From the NCBI RefSeq assembly GCF_014201735.1, contig NZ_JACHFE010000002.1:62001-126000 (forward strand): DNA of 64,000 nucleotides, read 5' to 3'. The notes under the pieces were generated by a model. The model had not been told where the DNA came from, did no database searches, and worked only from the letters and a program-made list of their open reading frames with translations. Shown one piece after another: positions 10,475 to 19,522 of this stretch. How positions within the stretch are numbered: position 1 is the first letter of the stretch; the number at the start of each line of letters is the position of its first letter. This DNA comes from Marinobacter oulmenensis (GTDB taxonomy: Bacteria > Pseudomonadota > Gammaproteobacteria > Pseudomonadales > Oleiphilaceae). Position numbers and translations under genes: made by a program.

Positions 10475-11185
10475 GTGCACAATCCTGCAGACCCCAAAAT
10501 TATTGTCGCCCTGGATTTCCCTGCCCAGGATCCCGCACTGGCACTGGCCGATCAGCTTGATCCGGCTAAATGCCGACTCAAGGTGGGCAAGGAGCTGTTT
10601 ACCCGCTCCGGGCCGGCGTTGGTCAGGGCGCTTCAGGACAGGGGCTTCGATGTTTTCCTGGATCTGAAATTCCACGACATTCCCAACACGGCCTCTGCGG
10701 CGGTGGAGGCGGCAGCCGATCTGGGCGTATGGATGGTCAATGTCCATGCTTCGGGTGGAGAGAAGATGATGCAGGCCTGCCGTGACCGCCTGGAAGCGTT
10801 CGGTAAGGACCGGCCGCTGCTGATCGCTGTTACTGTCCTCACCAGTATGTCAGCGGACGACCTCGCCGGTATCGGTATTACCGATGCTCCGGAGGTTCAG
10901 GTTGCCCGTCTGGCCACGCTGACCCGCAACAGTGGCCTGGATGGCGTGGTCTGCTCGGCCCAGGAAGCGCCGCGACTGAAGGCCGAGCAGGGCAGCGACT
11001 TCCAGCTTGTCACTCCCGGCATTCGCCCTGTCTCCGCCGACCGTGGGGACCAGCATCGGATCATGACGCCGACCGACGCCCTGAAAGCGGGATCAGACTA
11101 TCTCGTTATCGGGCGTCCGATTACCCAGGCGGACGACCCGCTGGCCGCCCTGGCGTCGATTCACGCCGAGGTGGTTTCGGTCTGA
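10475..11185 (+). CDS. pyrF: Orotidine 5'-phosphate decarboxylase
   Basis: This 236-residue enzyme makes UMP from OMP. The catalytic block [12 protein letters not shown] holds the Lys-Asp network, and the phosphate-binding end TPGIRP...YLVIGRPIT is present. I chose the GTG that gives [16 protein letters not shown]. The longer open frame overlaps lapB by 100 bases and has no family similarity there. Length then fits the family (about 230-240). Confidence 0.95.
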   Translation: MHNPADPKIIVALDFPAQDPALALADQLDPAKCRLKVGKELFTRSGPALVRALQDRGFDVFLDLKFHDIPNTASAAVEAAADLGVWMVNVHASGGEKMMQACRDRLEAFGKDRPLLIAVTVLTSMSADDLAGIGITDAPEVQVARLATLTRNSGLDGVVCSAQEAPRLKAEQGSDFQLVTPGIRPVSADRGDQHRIMTPTDALKAGSDYLVIGRPITQADDPLAALASIHAEVVSV

Positions 11186-11219
11186 GGATGCCCGGTCCCA
11201 GCCTGTTTGAATTGGGGTA

Positions 11220-11333
11220 AGCCTAGTCGCCTGGCCCCTCCCAAAAAACGCTCCTTTCGGCACGTCCCTGTGACGCTTCGGCTCCTCCATCCCTGGCTCC
11301 GCAGATTTTTGTGAGGGGCCAGGCGACTAGGCT
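11220..11333. repeat. 21-bp perfect inverted repeat, 72-bp spacer
   Basis: The left arm at 11220-11240 (begins AGCCTAGTCG) and the right arm at 11313-11333 (ends CGACTAGGCT) are exact reverse complements. The spacer carries CATCCCTGGCTCC. The shape, about 114 bp with terminal inverted repeats and no gene, fits a small non-autonomous element or an intergenic repeat unit. No target-site duplication is evident. Confidence 0.75.
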
Positions 11334-11386
11334 GCCCGGCTTACGGGGAGATCCGCCTTGAGTAGCGTTTCCTGCATAGTACGAAA

Positions 11387-11494
11387 GGCGTGATGGGGAA
11401 GCGTTGCCAAAAATTTCGAAGGCCATGGATGGCCTGAGAGAAGCGCACATGGATGTGCTCGTAGCGGTTTTTGGCAACGCTTGCCCATCGCGCC
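11387..11494. repeat. 27-bp imperfect inverted repeat, 54-bp spacer
   Basis: The left arm at 11387-11413 and the right arm at 11468-11494 are reverse complements with two mismatches; the inner 15 bases (AAGCGTTGCCAAAAA) are exact. Between the arms lie two short palindromic pieces, GGCCATGGATGGCC and GCACATGGATGTGC, that share the core CATGGATG. This looks like a repeat family unit able to fold into a branched hairpin. Confidence 0.72.
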
Positions 11495-11534
11495 AATCCG
11501 CTTAAGTCTCAGGCTGGGGGTGAGAGGGACCAAA

Positions 11535-11571
11535 CAAAAAAGCCCGCTAATTCTGGGAATTAGCGGGCTTT
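11535..11571 (-). terminator. Terminator of tRNA-Asn (first copy)
   Basis: Perfect 15-base arms (11539-11553 and 11557-11571) with a three-base loop. On the - strand the stem is followed by a T-run (TTTTTTG). It lies just downstream of the tRNA 3' end. Confidence 0.92.
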
Positions 11572-11579
11572 CGGAATAG

Positions 11580-11655
11580 TGGCTCCCCGAGCTGGGCTCG
11601 AACCAGCGACAAACGGATTAACAGTCCGTTGCTCTACCAACTGAGCTATCGGGGA
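11580..11655 (-). tRNA. tRNA-Asn (GTT), copy 1
   Basis: A 76-base cloverleaf on the - strand with encoded CCA. The acceptor stem is TCCCCGA / TCGGGGA, the D-arm is AGCTCAGTTGGTAGAGC, the anticodon loop is CTGTTAATC (anticodon GTT), and the T-arm is GGTTCGAGCC. It is identical to the copy at 52631-52706. Confidence 0.98.
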
Positions 11656-11679
11656 ACAGCGTCGTGTGACGAGGCGCGT

Positions 11680-11708
11680 ATATTAAGTTGGCGTTACGGC
11701 CCCGTCAA
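11680..11708 (-). promoter_or_regulatory. Sigma-70 promoter of tRNA-Asn copy 1
   Basis: On the - strand: -35 TTGACG (11708-11703), a 17-base spacer, -10 TAATAT (11685-11680), then a GC-rich discriminator (CGCGCC), which is typical of stringently controlled stable-RNA promoters. The second tRNA-Asn has the same hexamers and spacing. Confidence 0.85.
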
Positions 11709-11723
11709 CCCCTGGTGGCAATT

Positions 11724-12908
11724 TTATCCGAGCACCTTCTGCAGACGCTCAATGGCCTTTTCCAGGTTCTCCATGCTGGTGGCAAAACTCAGGCGCATGT
11801 GGCCCGGACAGCCAAAGGCAGAGCCCGGAACCAGGGCCACGCCGGCGTCTGTCAGCAGCTTCTCGGCAAACTCCACATCGGTGCTGACACTGCTGTCCGC
11901 ATCGATAGCCCCCTGGAAGCTGGGGAATACGTAGAAGGTGCCGTCACCGTTCGGACACTCCACGCCCGGCAGCTTGTTCAGGGCGTCCACGAGCCAGTCA
12001 TGGCGCTCCTTGAAGGCCGTAACCATCTCGCCCACGCAGGCCTGATCACCCTCCAGGGCGGCTGTGGCGGCTGCCTGGGAGATAGAGCAGGGGTTGGAGG
12101 TGCTCTGGGACTGGATTTTCTTCATCGCCCCGATAATCTTCGCCGGCCCTGCGGCATAGCCGATACGCCAGCCGGTCATGCTGTAGGCCTTTGATACACC
12201 GTTCAGCACGAAGGTGCGCTCGTACAGCTCCGGGCAGGCGTTGACGATGTTGCAGAACGGCTTGCCGGTCCACAGGATCGGCTCGTACATGTCGTCGGTA
12301 GCGATCATGATGTCCGGGTACTTTTTCAGTACCTCACCCAGTGCCTGCAGCTCCTCCAGGGAATAGGCCATGCCACTGGGGTTGGACGGGCTGTTGATCA
12401 CAAACAGCCGGGTGCGGTCGGTGATCGCCTCTTCCAGCTGTTCCGGGGTGATCTTGAAGCGGGTGTCGACGGTGGTTTCGATGATCACCGGCTTGCCTTC
12501 CGCCACCAGCACCATGTCCGGATAGGAAACCCAGTAGGGCGCCGGAATGATGGCCTCGTCACCGGCATTCAGTGTCGCCAGGGCGAGGTTGAAAAAGCTC
12601 TGTTTGCCACCACTGGATACCAGTATCTGGTTAGCTTCGTATTCCAGGCCGTTGTCCCGTTTGAACTTCGAGATAATCGCTTTCTTGAGCGCGGGCGTAC
12701 CATCAACGGCGGTGTACTTGGTCTGGCCATTCTGGATGGCTTCGATAGCCGCCTTCTTGATGTGTTCCGGGGTGTCGAAGTCTGGCTCCCCTGCGCCCAG
12801 GCCGATAATGTCCTGACCGGCGGCGCGGAGTTCAGCTGCCTTGTTGGTGACAGCGAGAGTGGGGGAGGGCTTGATCGCCTGTACTCGGCTGGAAAGTTGA
12901 AGATCCAA
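11724..12908 (-). CDS. aspC: Aspartate aminotransferase (class I, subgroup I-gamma type)
   Basis: A 394-residue PLP aminotransferase. Marks are GLGAGEPDFDTPEHIK near residue 36, the PYWVSYPDM stretch, NSPSNPSG, and the Schiff-base lysine in GVSKAYSMTGWRIGYA. This is the thermophile/Rhizobium-type aspartate aminotransferase family, which interconverts aspartate and 2-oxoglutarate with oxaloacetate and glutamate; some members also accept prephenate. The start is a TTG with AGGAG eight bases upstream. It is transcribed away from uvrB. Confidence 0.92.
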   Translation of the reverse strand: MDLQLSSRVQAIKPSPTLAVTNKAAELRAAGQDIIGLGAGEPDFDTPEHIKKAAIEAIQNGQTKYTAVDGTPALKKAIISKFKRDNGLEYEANQILVSSGGKQSFFNLALATLNAGDEAIIPAPYWVSYPDMVLVAEGKPVIIETTVDTRFKITPEQLEEAITDRTRLFVINSPSNPSGMAYSLEELQALGEVLKKYPDIMIATDDMYEPILWTGKPFCNIVNACPELYERTFVLNGVSKAYSMTGWRIGYAAGPAKIIGAMKKIQSQSTSNPCSISQAAATAALEGDQACVGEMVTAFKERHDWLVDALNKLPGVECPNGDGTFYVFPSFQGAIDADSSVSTDVEFAEKLLTDAGVALVPGSAFGCPGHMRLSFATSMENLEKAIERLQKVLG

Positions 12909-13089
12909 ACTAGAGCTCCTTAAAGCTGCTTCCTGTTAGGTACGACGCCAGGGGCCGCGATTCTGGCTGCTTTTTTACCCAGTCGTCGATGCGTTCGATG
13001 TTATCATGAAGCGGCCTGAACACTAAATTTCTTCAGGTCCGGACACAAACCGTGCCCGTGACTGCTGTACCGGAGGTAGATTGCCCACC

Positions 13090-15150
13090 ATGGCCACTAG
13101 TGTATCCAGCGGGGAGAAAGGGTATTTTCAGGTCAACTCCCCATATGAGCCAGCGGGTGACCAGCCCAAAGCCATTGATCAACTGGTGGACGGTATCCAT
13201 TCCGGGCTGGCGCACCAGGCGCTGCTGGGGGTGACCGGTTCCGGCAAGACCTTCACCATGGCCAATGTGGTCCAGGAGGTTCAGCGCCCGACCATCATCA
13301 TGGCGCACAACAAGACCCTGGCAGCGCAGCTTTACGGTGAGTTCAAGGAGTTCTTCCCGGACAACGCCGTCGAGTATTTCGTGTCCTACTACGATTACTA
13401 TCAGCCCGAAGCCTATGTGCCGTCGTCCGACACCTTCATTGAGAAGGATGCCTCGATCAACGAACACATTGAACAGATGCGCCTGTCCGCCACCAAGGCC
13501 CTGCTGGAGCGGCCGGATGCCATCATCGTTGCGACCGTTTCCTCGATCTACGGCCTGGGGGATCCGCAGTCCTACCTGAAAATGATGCTGCATCTGGATC
13601 GCGGCGATGAGGTGGACCAGCGCTCGATACTGCGGCGCCTGGCGGAGCTCCAGTACACCCGTAATGACCTGGAATTTCACCGGGCCAACTACCGGGTTCG
13701 CGGCGATGTGATCGATGTCTTCCCTGCGGAATCCGAAAAAGAGGCCATTCGCATCGAACTGTTTGATGATGAAGTGGAGAACCTCAGCTATTTCGACCCG
13801 CTGACCGGGGAGGTGCTGCGCCGGGTGCCCCGGGTGACCATCTATCCGAAATCCCACTATGTCACGCCCCGTGAAACGGTGCTGAATGCGGTGGAGCATA
13901 TCAAGGTAGAGCTGGACGAGCGTCTCAAACAGCTACGGGACAACAACCGGTTGGTGGAAGCCCAGCGGCTGGAAGAACGGACCCGGTATGACATCGAAAT
14001 GATGCTGGAACTGGGTTACTGCAACGGGGTTGAGAACTACTCCCGCTACCTGTCCGGCCGGCAGCCAGGGGAGGCGCCGCCCACCCTGTTTGACTACCTG
14101 CCACCGAATGCCCTGCTGATTGTTGATGAATCCCACGTGACCATTCCCCAGATCGGGGCCATGTACAAGGGCGACCGCTCACGCAAGGAAACCCTGGTGG
14201 AATACGGCTTCCGGCTGCCCTCGGCACTGGATAACCGGCCCATGCGGTTCGAAGAATGGGAGCGCATAGCGCCCCAGATGATCTTTGTCTCCGCCACGCC
14301 AGGCCCCTACGAGGCGGAACACGCCGGTCAGGTGGTGGAGCAGGTGGTCCGGCCCACGGGCCTGGTGGACCCCGAGATAGAGGTACGGCCGGCCTCCACC
14401 CAGGTGGACGACCTGCTGTCCGAGATCCGGGAGCGGGTGGCAGTGCAGGAACGGGTGCTGGTAACCACCCTGACCAAGCGCATGGCCGAGGACCTGACCG
14501 ACTTTCTCATGGAGCACGATATCCGCGTGAGGTATCTGCACTCGGACATCGACACGGTGGAACGGGTCGAAATCATCCGGGATCTTCGCCGGGGTGAGTT
14601 TGACGTGCTGGTCGGGATCAACCTGCTGCGGGAAGGTCTGGACATGCCGGAAGTATCCTTGGTGGCCATCCTCGATTCCGACAAGGAAGGTTTCCTGCGC
14701 AGTGAGCGCTCATTTATTCAGACCATTGGCCGCGCTGCCCGGAACGTACGCGGTAAAGCCATCCTGTACGGCGACAAGATCACCGGTTCCATGCAGCGAG
14801 CCATTGATGAGACGGAGCGCCGCCGGGCCAAGCAGATTGCCCATAACGAAGCCCATGGCATTACGCCCCAGGCCCTGAACAAGAAAGTGTCGGATATCAT
14901 GGAAGGTGCGCCGGGCGGTGGAGGCACCCGGGGCCGGCGCCGGTCCGAACGGCCGGGCGAGAAAGCGGCGGAAGAAGCGGAAACCTACATGGCCAAGGCC
15001 GGGAACCGCTCCCCGGAAGAAGTCCTCAAGGACGTGGCGAAGCTGGAAGACGAGATGTACAAGGCTGCTGCAGACCTGGACTTCGAGACCGCTGCCCGCC
15101 TGCGGGATCAGGTGGCCGAGCTCAAGGAAGCCGCTATCCGTACCGGCTGA
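13090..15150 (+). CDS. uvrB: UvrABC system protein B
   Basis: The damage-verifying helicase-like subunit of nucleotide excision repair, 686 residues. It has Walker [13 protein letters not shown], the beta-hairpin region [16 protein letters not shown], the DEAD-like DESHVT, helicase motifs V-VI ([22 protein letters not shown]) and a C-terminal UVR domain ([22 protein letters not shown]) that contacts UvrC. The ATG at 13090 was chosen. An in-frame TTG at 13081 lies closer to a GGAGGT ribosome binding site and is a real alternative, giving three more residues. Confidence 0.96.
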   Translation: MATSVSSGEKGYFQVNSPYEPAGDQPKAIDQLVDGIHSGLAHQALLGVTGSGKTFTMANVVQEVQRPTIIMAHNKTLAAQLYGEFKEFFPDNAVEYFVSYYDYYQPEAYVPSSDTFIEKDASINEHIEQMRLSATKALLERPDAIIVATVSSIYGLGDPQSYLKMMLHLDRGDEVDQRSILRRLAELQYTRNDLEFHRANYRVRGDVIDVFPAESEKEAIRIELFDDEVENLSYFDPLTGEVLRRVPRVTIYPKSHYVTPRETVLNAVEHIKVELDERLKQLRDNNRLVEAQRLEERTRYDIEMMLELGYCNGVENYSRYLSGRQPGEAPPTLFDYLPPNALLIVDESHVTIPQIGAMYKGDRSRKETLVEYGFRLPSALDNRPMRFEEWERIAPQMIFVSATPGPYEAEHAGQVVEQVVRPTGLVDPEIEVRPASTQVDDLLSEIRERVAVQERVLVTTLTKRMAEDLTDFLMEHDIRVRYLHSDIDTVERVEIIRDLRRGEFDVLVGINLLREGLDMPEVSLVAILDSDKEGFLRSERSFIQTIGRAARNVRGKAILYGDKITGSMQRAIDETERRRAKQIAHNEAHGITPQALNKKVSDIMEGAPGGGGTRGRRRSERPGEKAAEEAETYMAKAGNRSPEEVLKDVAKLEDEMYKAAADLDFETAARLRDQVAELKEAAIRTG

Positions 15151-16266
15151 TCAGCTTCGCCGGGGGCCGACAATCACCGTGGCCTGCAGAGGCTGGTTGC
15201 GGCCATAGCGCGACATTTTCTCGAAGATCCGCCGGTCAATAGGCAGGTATTGTTTGTCGGCGACGGTTTCCCCGTCGTCGGTGTCGATGTCCGGATCGTG
15301 CAGATAGACAAAATGCTGATCCATCGCGCACACGGTCACCCAGTGGGGCACCCGGCTGCGGTTCAGTTGCCAGGTGCTGATCAGGATGACCGGAATCCGG
15401 CCCTGGAGCAGGGCGTCCTCCATATCCTGCAGGGACAACGGCTCGTGGTGAATGCCGATGCCTGTCTGCCCGATGTCCTGAAGGAAGCCCTGATGAACCA
15501 GTGACAGGACCCGCTTCTTGTCCTGGCTGCGTACCGTCTCCAGAAACAGCGGACCCTCGTGGCTCACCCACAGACTGGCCTCGAATCCCCGCCGCCAGGC
15601 GGCCAGGGCCAGACCGTGTGGGCCGCAGCCGCCGTGGCCAGCCAGCATGAAAATGGTGGTGGCCTCGCGCCAGATCTGCAGTTCTTCGAGTGTGGTCAGC
15701 GGCTGTTGCTCGTTCAGGGCCGCCATGGCCATGATCAGAGCGGCCGGGCCACAGGTGAACTCGGTTGTCTGGGGATAATAGGGGACCGGCAGGAATTCAC
15801 GGCGTGGCTCGTAAAACAGGATCCGGCGCTCGAAGCGCAGGGCGTTGCCGTGATCCTCATAATAGTCCCGGTAGGTGCCGAACTGCCGGTATCCCAGGCG
15901 CTGATACAGGGCAATGGCGGGAGCGTTGTCCTCCCGGACCTCCAGTCGCATAACGATGCGATCTGCCGCCACGGCTTCCTGCTCCGCCTCCTGCACCAGC
16001 CGTTCTCCCAGGCCCTGCCCCCGCACCTGCGGATCAACCGCGAGCGAGTAGATTCTGGCCAGGCGGGTCGCGGCATTCATCAGGATCAGGCAATACCCCA
16101 CCAGTTGTCCGGCCTGGTCAGCCACCATCAGCCGGTCCCTGGGCATTTCCAGGAAACGCCGGAAGCTCCGGCGGGAGATCCGGTCATCCCGGAAGCACCG
16201 GTTTTCCAGTTTCAGTAGTGCGTCCAGGTCTTCAGTCCTGGCGTGGCGGATGGTGATTTCAGTCAT
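15151..16266 (-). CDS. GNAT acetyltransferase fused to C39-like peptidase
   Basis: A 371-residue two-domain protein. Residues 1-155 are a RimI-like GNAT domain; the acetyl-CoA loop is VRGQGLGERL at 81-90. Residues 158-371 resemble a C39/papain-like peptidase with Q166, C172 (TCGPAAL), H308 (VPHWV) and D324 (HDPD) placed as a catalytic set. It is divergent from the RimK-type ATP-grasp gene, with 202 bases between. Combined ATP-grasp ligase, acetyltransferase and peptidase sets have been proposed from comparative genomics to make and trim peptide tags or small amidated compounds; the substrate here is unknown. The ATG giving MTEITIRHAR was chosen because the upstream extension has no domain similarity. 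Confidence 0.85.
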   Translation of the reverse strand: MTEITIRHARTEDLDALLKLENRCFRDDRISRRSFRRFLEMPRDRLMVADQAGQLVGYCLILMNAATRLARIYSLAVDPQVRGQGLGERLVQEAEQEAVAADRIVMRLEVREDNAPAIALYQRLGYRQFGTYRDYYEDHGNALRFERRILFYEPRREFLPVPYYPQTTEFTCGPAALIMAMAALNEQQPLTTLEELQIWREATTIFMLAGHGGCGPHGLALAAWRRGFEASLWVSHEGPLFLETVRSQDKKRVLSLVHQGFLQDIGQTGIGIHHEPLSLQDMEDALLQGRIPVILISTWQLNRSRVPHWVTVCAMDQHFVYLHDPDIDTDDGETVADKQYLPIDRRIFEKMSRYGRNQPLQATVIVGPRRS

Positions 16267-16353
16267 GTTAGGGGAGACCTGTGGGTGGCCAGTCGGCGGA
16301 TGTTGCCGTGGGGGTATTATGGTTGAGGTCGGCGGATGTCGGCTAGCTGCCGG

Positions 16354-16371
16354 GCGTGCGTAAAAGCACGC
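16354..16371. repeat. Small hairpin in the divergent intergenic region
   Basis: GCGTGC, a six-base loop and GCACGC form a symmetric site between the GNAT/C39 and ATP-grasp genes. It could be an operator or attenuator for either gene; nothing else supports this. Confidence 0.3.
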
Positions 16372-16468
16372 ATTGGCCGGTGATTGTGCGGTTCCCCGGG
16401 CTGTCGTATTGTTGCGCCAATCAGGCGGGCCACTCAGCCCCGCTTTTTCGGCAGGGAGGACGCCGATC

Positions 16469-17944
16469 ATGTCACGCTTACTGCTTGTTGTTGACCGGGC
16501 CCGGGACTGGGCACCCTATTATCCCAGTGAAGATGTTCTGACCTTTGATCAGTACCTGAATTTCTCGCCGCCCCCGGGTCGGCGGGTCCGGGTGATCAAT
16601 CTGTGCCAGAGTGCCCGCTATCTGAGCCGGGGCTACTACTGTTCCCTGCTGGCTGAAGCGCGCGGCCACCACGTCGTGCCTTCCGTTATGACCCTGAACG
16701 ATCTCAGCCGCAAGGGGCTGTTCTCGCTGGAACTGGAGGAACTGGATCAAAGCGTGACCGAATGGCTGGATCAGGCGTCAGCGGCGGAGGGTTCCCGTGA
16801 AATCCGCGTGCGGACCTGTTTTGGCCAGGCGGCACAGCAGGCACTCAAGCCGGTTGCCCGGATCCTGTTTGAACGATTTCCATGTCCGGTTCTGGAAGTG
16901 GTGTTCCGGTACAGGCGCAAGTGGCAGATTGACTCCATGAAGCCGGCGGCACCGTCCGATCTGGAGGAAAGCGAGCAGGATCTGTTTGCCTCGGCGCTGG
17001 ACCATTTCAGCAGCATGATCTGGCGCAAGCCCCGGACCCGCCGGCGTTACCGTTACGATCTGGCGATGCTGGTGAACCCGGAGGAAACCCTGCCACCAAG
17101 TGATGAGGCAGCCCTGAAACGGTTTGAGCGGGCCGGGCGCAAGCTTGGCATTAACGTGGAGCGGGTTCAGCGCCGGGATTACATGCGCCTGCCGGAATAC
17201 GATGCGCTGTTTATCCGGGAAACCACGGCCATTGATCACCACACCTACCGGTTTGCCCGAAAAGCCGAAGCGGAGGGTATGGTGGTTATCGACGATCCCG
17301 TGTCCATTCTGCGCTGCACCAACAAGGTGTTTCTGGCCGACCTGCTGAAAACCAACAAGGTACCCACGCCCGGTACCCTGATTCTCTCCAGGGACGAAAA
17401 GGACGCGCACCTTCGGGTCATCCGGGAACTGGGGCTGCCGGTGGTGATCAAGATCCCGGACGGGGCGTTTTCCCGGGGCGTCATCAAGGCCCGGGATGAA
17501 AAAGAGCTCAAGGATGGCCTGAAAGACCTGTTCCGGCAATCCGCCCTGATTCTGGCCCAAGAGTATTTCTACACGGATTACGACTGGCGCATCGGAGTGC
17601 TCGGCGGGCGCGCCATCTATGCCTGCAAGTACATGATGGTCAAAGGGCACTGGCAGATCTACCAGCATGGCGGCGCATCGGTCCAAAGCGGTGACTTTGA
17701 GACCCTGCCGACATACGAGGTCCCGCGGGCGGTGATCCAGGCAGCACTGAATGCCACCCGTCTGATCGGCAATGGCCTGTATGGTGTGGACATCAAACAG
17801 TCCGGTAACCGGGTGGCGGTCATCGAGGTCAACGACAACCCGAGCATTGATTCCGGTGTTGAGGACCGCTTCCTCGGTGGTGAACTCTACACACTGGTGA
17901 TGCAGGAGTTTCTGTCACGGATGGAGGCCGTTCGCCGGCGCTGA
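16469..17944 (+). CDS. RimK-type ATP-grasp ligase
   Basis: A 491-residue protein. The N-terminal half carries a RimK-like pre-ATP-grasp region (begins MSRLLLVVDRARDWAPYYP). The C-terminal half, from about residue 200, is an ATP-grasp domain: CTNKVFLADLLKTNKVPTP, PVVIKIPDGAFSRGV, LAQEYFYTDYDWRIGVLGG and the metal-binding VIEVNDNPSID. RimK relatives join amino acids, often glutamate, to peptides or small molecules. A GGGAGGA ribosome binding site supports the chosen ATG. The divergent GNAT/C39 gene is its likely functional partner. Confidence 0.87.
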   Translation: MSRLLLVVDRARDWAPYYPSEDVLTFDQYLNFSPPPGRRVRVINLCQSARYLSRGYYCSLLAEARGHHVVPSVMTLNDLSRKGLFSLELEELDQSVTEWLDQASAAEGSREIRVRTCFGQAAQQALKPVARILFERFPCPVLEVVFRYRRKWQIDSMKPAAPSDLEESEQDLFASALDHFSSMIWRKPRTRRRYRYDLAMLVNPEETLPPSDEAALKRFERAGRKLGINVERVQRRDYMRLPEYDALFIRETTAIDHHTYRFARKAEAEGMVVIDDPVSILRCTNKVFLADLLKTNKVPTPGTLILSRDEKDAHLRVIRELGLPVVIKIPDGAFSRGVIKARDEKELKDGLKDLFRQSALILAQEYFYTDYDWRIGVLGGRAIYACKYMMVKGHWQIYQHGGASVQSGDFETLPTYEVPRAVIQAALNATRLIGNGLYGVDIKQSGNRVAVIEVNDNPSIDSGVEDRFLGGELYTLVMQEFLSRMEAVRRR

Positions 17945-17959
17945 CCGCCGTCGGCGGTG

Positions 17960-19120
17960 TTACCCGGTTGCCTGCCAGACCCGTACGCTACCGAACCAGG
18001 GATAATCCGACAGGGCAGTGCGCACCTGGGTTGTGGTGAGCGGGCTCTGCTCCGGGTCGTCCAGGAAGATCTCAATGTGGATGCGGTTTTTCAGGTAATG
18101 CAGGCGCAGACGGTTGTGGGCGGGAAAACTGCCCAGCTGTGTTGCCAGGATGCTGCGGATTTCCTCTCTTGATGGCAGGTGGGGTTGGGTGACATGGGGT
18201 GACTGTTCGTCGTTTTCGGCGTCGATGTGAAAGTTGATATCCCGAATGTTGTCCAGAGCCCCCCGCATACCGGTGACCACTTTCATGCCGATCTGATGGC
18301 CCTCGGATACGCTGATTTCCGGCCTCACCACGAGGTGGACATCCAGGAGGATGTCATGGCCCATTCGCCGGCTGCGGAGTTCATGGACATTGCGCACGCC
18401 GTCGGTATCAAGGGCAATGGCCCGGAGGGTTTCGGTATCTTCCTCTGACAGGCCGGTGTCGACCAGTTCCTTGACGCTGTCCCAGGTAAATTTCCAGCCA
18501 ATGTGGATGATGATGGCTGCGATGACCACGGCGGCCACAACATCCAGCCAGACATACCCGAGCATGGCGCCAATGGTTGAAACCAGCACCACAACAGAAG
18601 AGAAGGCATCCGTTCTGCTGTGCCAGGCGTTGGCGATGATCAGGTCCGAACGGATGCGCAGTCCGACACGGCGGGTGTAGCGGTATATCCATTCCTTGCT
18701 GGCAACGGACACGCCTGCTGCTACCAGGACGGGCCAGCCGGGTACGGCAAGGGCGCCGCCGGCCCACAACCGGAGAATGTTCTCCCAGGCCAGTGCGGCG
18801 CCGACGGCAATCAGGATGCTGCCCAGGAGCAGAGTGCCCAGGGTTTCAATGCGCTGGTGGCCATAGGGGTGGTCAGCATCCGGTTCTTTCCGGGACAGGT
18901 GCATGACAGCCAGGACCACCCAATCCGACGCCACATCGGTGAATGAGTGGATACCGTCAACCAGAAGCGCCTGGGAGTTGAACAACGCGCCACCAACAAC
19001 CTTGATCAGACCCAGTACGGCATCGAGGATCATGCCGATAACCGTCACCTTGGAGGCTGCTTTTCGCTCCGCTTTATGATCCCGGTCAGGTTGTTGATGA
19101 TCGTTTTCCGGTTGCGCCAT
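17960..19120 (-). CDS. Cation diffusion facilitator (divalent metal efflux)
   Basis: A 386-residue CDF-family transporter, longer than the usual 300 or so. About six membrane helices are seen, with DGIHSFTDVASDW and HPYGHQRIETLG carrying the metal-site His/Asp residues. A cytoplasmic CDF C-terminal domain follows (about 230-310, with DVHLVVRPEISVSEGH), then a further soluble region of about 75 residues. Substrates in the family are Zn, Fe, Cd, Co or Mn; the sequence alone does not choose. AGGAGA lies eight bases before the ATG. It converges with the ATP-grasp gene. Confidence 0.9.
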   Translation of the reverse strand: MAQPENDHQQPDRDHKAERKAASKVTVIGMILDAVLGLIKVVGGALFNSQALLVDGIHSFTDVASDWVVLAVMHLSRKEPDADHPYGHQRIETLGTLLLGSILIAVGAALAWENILRLWAGGALAVPGWPVLVAAGVSVASKEWIYRYTRRVGLRIRSDLIIANAWHSRTDAFSSVVVLVSTIGAMLGYVWLDVVAAVVIAAIIIHIGWKFTWDSVKELVDTGLSEEDTETLRAIALDTDGVRNVHELRSRRMGHDILLDVHLVVRPEISVSEGHQIGMKVVTGMRGALDNIRDINFHIDAENDEQSPHVTQPHLPSREEIRSILATQLGSFPAHNRLRLHYLKNRIHIEIFLDDPEQSPLTTTQVRTALSDYPWFGSVRVWQATG

Positions 19121-19522
19121 GGCTTTGCGTTCTCCTGGGGGATGACCGGAGCATTATAGCTTCCGGATCCGTTTTCGCAGGCAATTTAATCGCATTGCGC
19201 TGGTTTATTTATGCACATGATGACGGATTGGTTACCCGTTATCACTTTTCCCTGATCTGCGTCAAACCCGTCTATTGACTCTATAACTTGCTGAAAAATA
19301 TAAAGAAAATAACTGATCAAAAAATGATCAATTTGTAGGCTGGCGCGTTTATCAAGGGGTCAGGGCATTTGCCCATGAATTTTCAACAGGGTTATCCACA
19401 GATTTCGTGGAAAAGCGCCGGGAGCCTTGTAAACAAGGGGGTTCAAGTGGAATGTCCGGAAGAGGAAGATGGTGTGAACAACTTCCGGTATACTTCCGCC
19501 ACCCTCGACAAGGAGTATTCTG
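19121..19522. other. 402-bp gene-free AT-rich spacer upstream of pyrD
   Basis: No gene is seen. The left part (about 19200-19340) is AT-rich against a 60% GC background and contains two close TGATCA palindromes. The right part carries a perfect DnaA box and a 14-base near-palindrome CCTTGTAAACAAGG (about 19430). The pyrD ribosome binding site (AAGGAG) ends the region. It probably holds promoters for the divergent CDF and pyrD genes. Confidence 0.55.
19392..19400 (+). promoter_or_regulatory. DnaA box (TTATCCACA)
   Basis: An exact match to the strong DnaA-binding consensus, next to an AT-rich stretch. Only one perfect box is seen and there are no origin-type genes around, so it may be a regulatory or DnaA-titration site rather than an origin. 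Confidence 0.5.

Larger units (their letters stand above)
11186..11579. other. Non-coding stretch with nested inverted repeats
   Basis: No credible gene is seen between pyrF and the tRNA. The small open frames here are overlapped by repeats and lack ribosome binding sites. The stretch holds two large inverted repeats (described separately) and the tRNA terminator. Short motifs resembling CCATGGATGG and CCATCCCTGG recur, as in intergenic repeat families of marine gammaproteobacteria (from memory). Confidence 0.6.

Noticed and set aside
11223..11533. Short - strand open frames in the repeat region
   Set aside because: They run through the inverted repeats, lack start signals and resemble nothing.
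19200..19400. Chromosome replication origin
   Set aside because: Only one perfect DnaA box and no dnaA, dnaN, gidA or parAB nearby.
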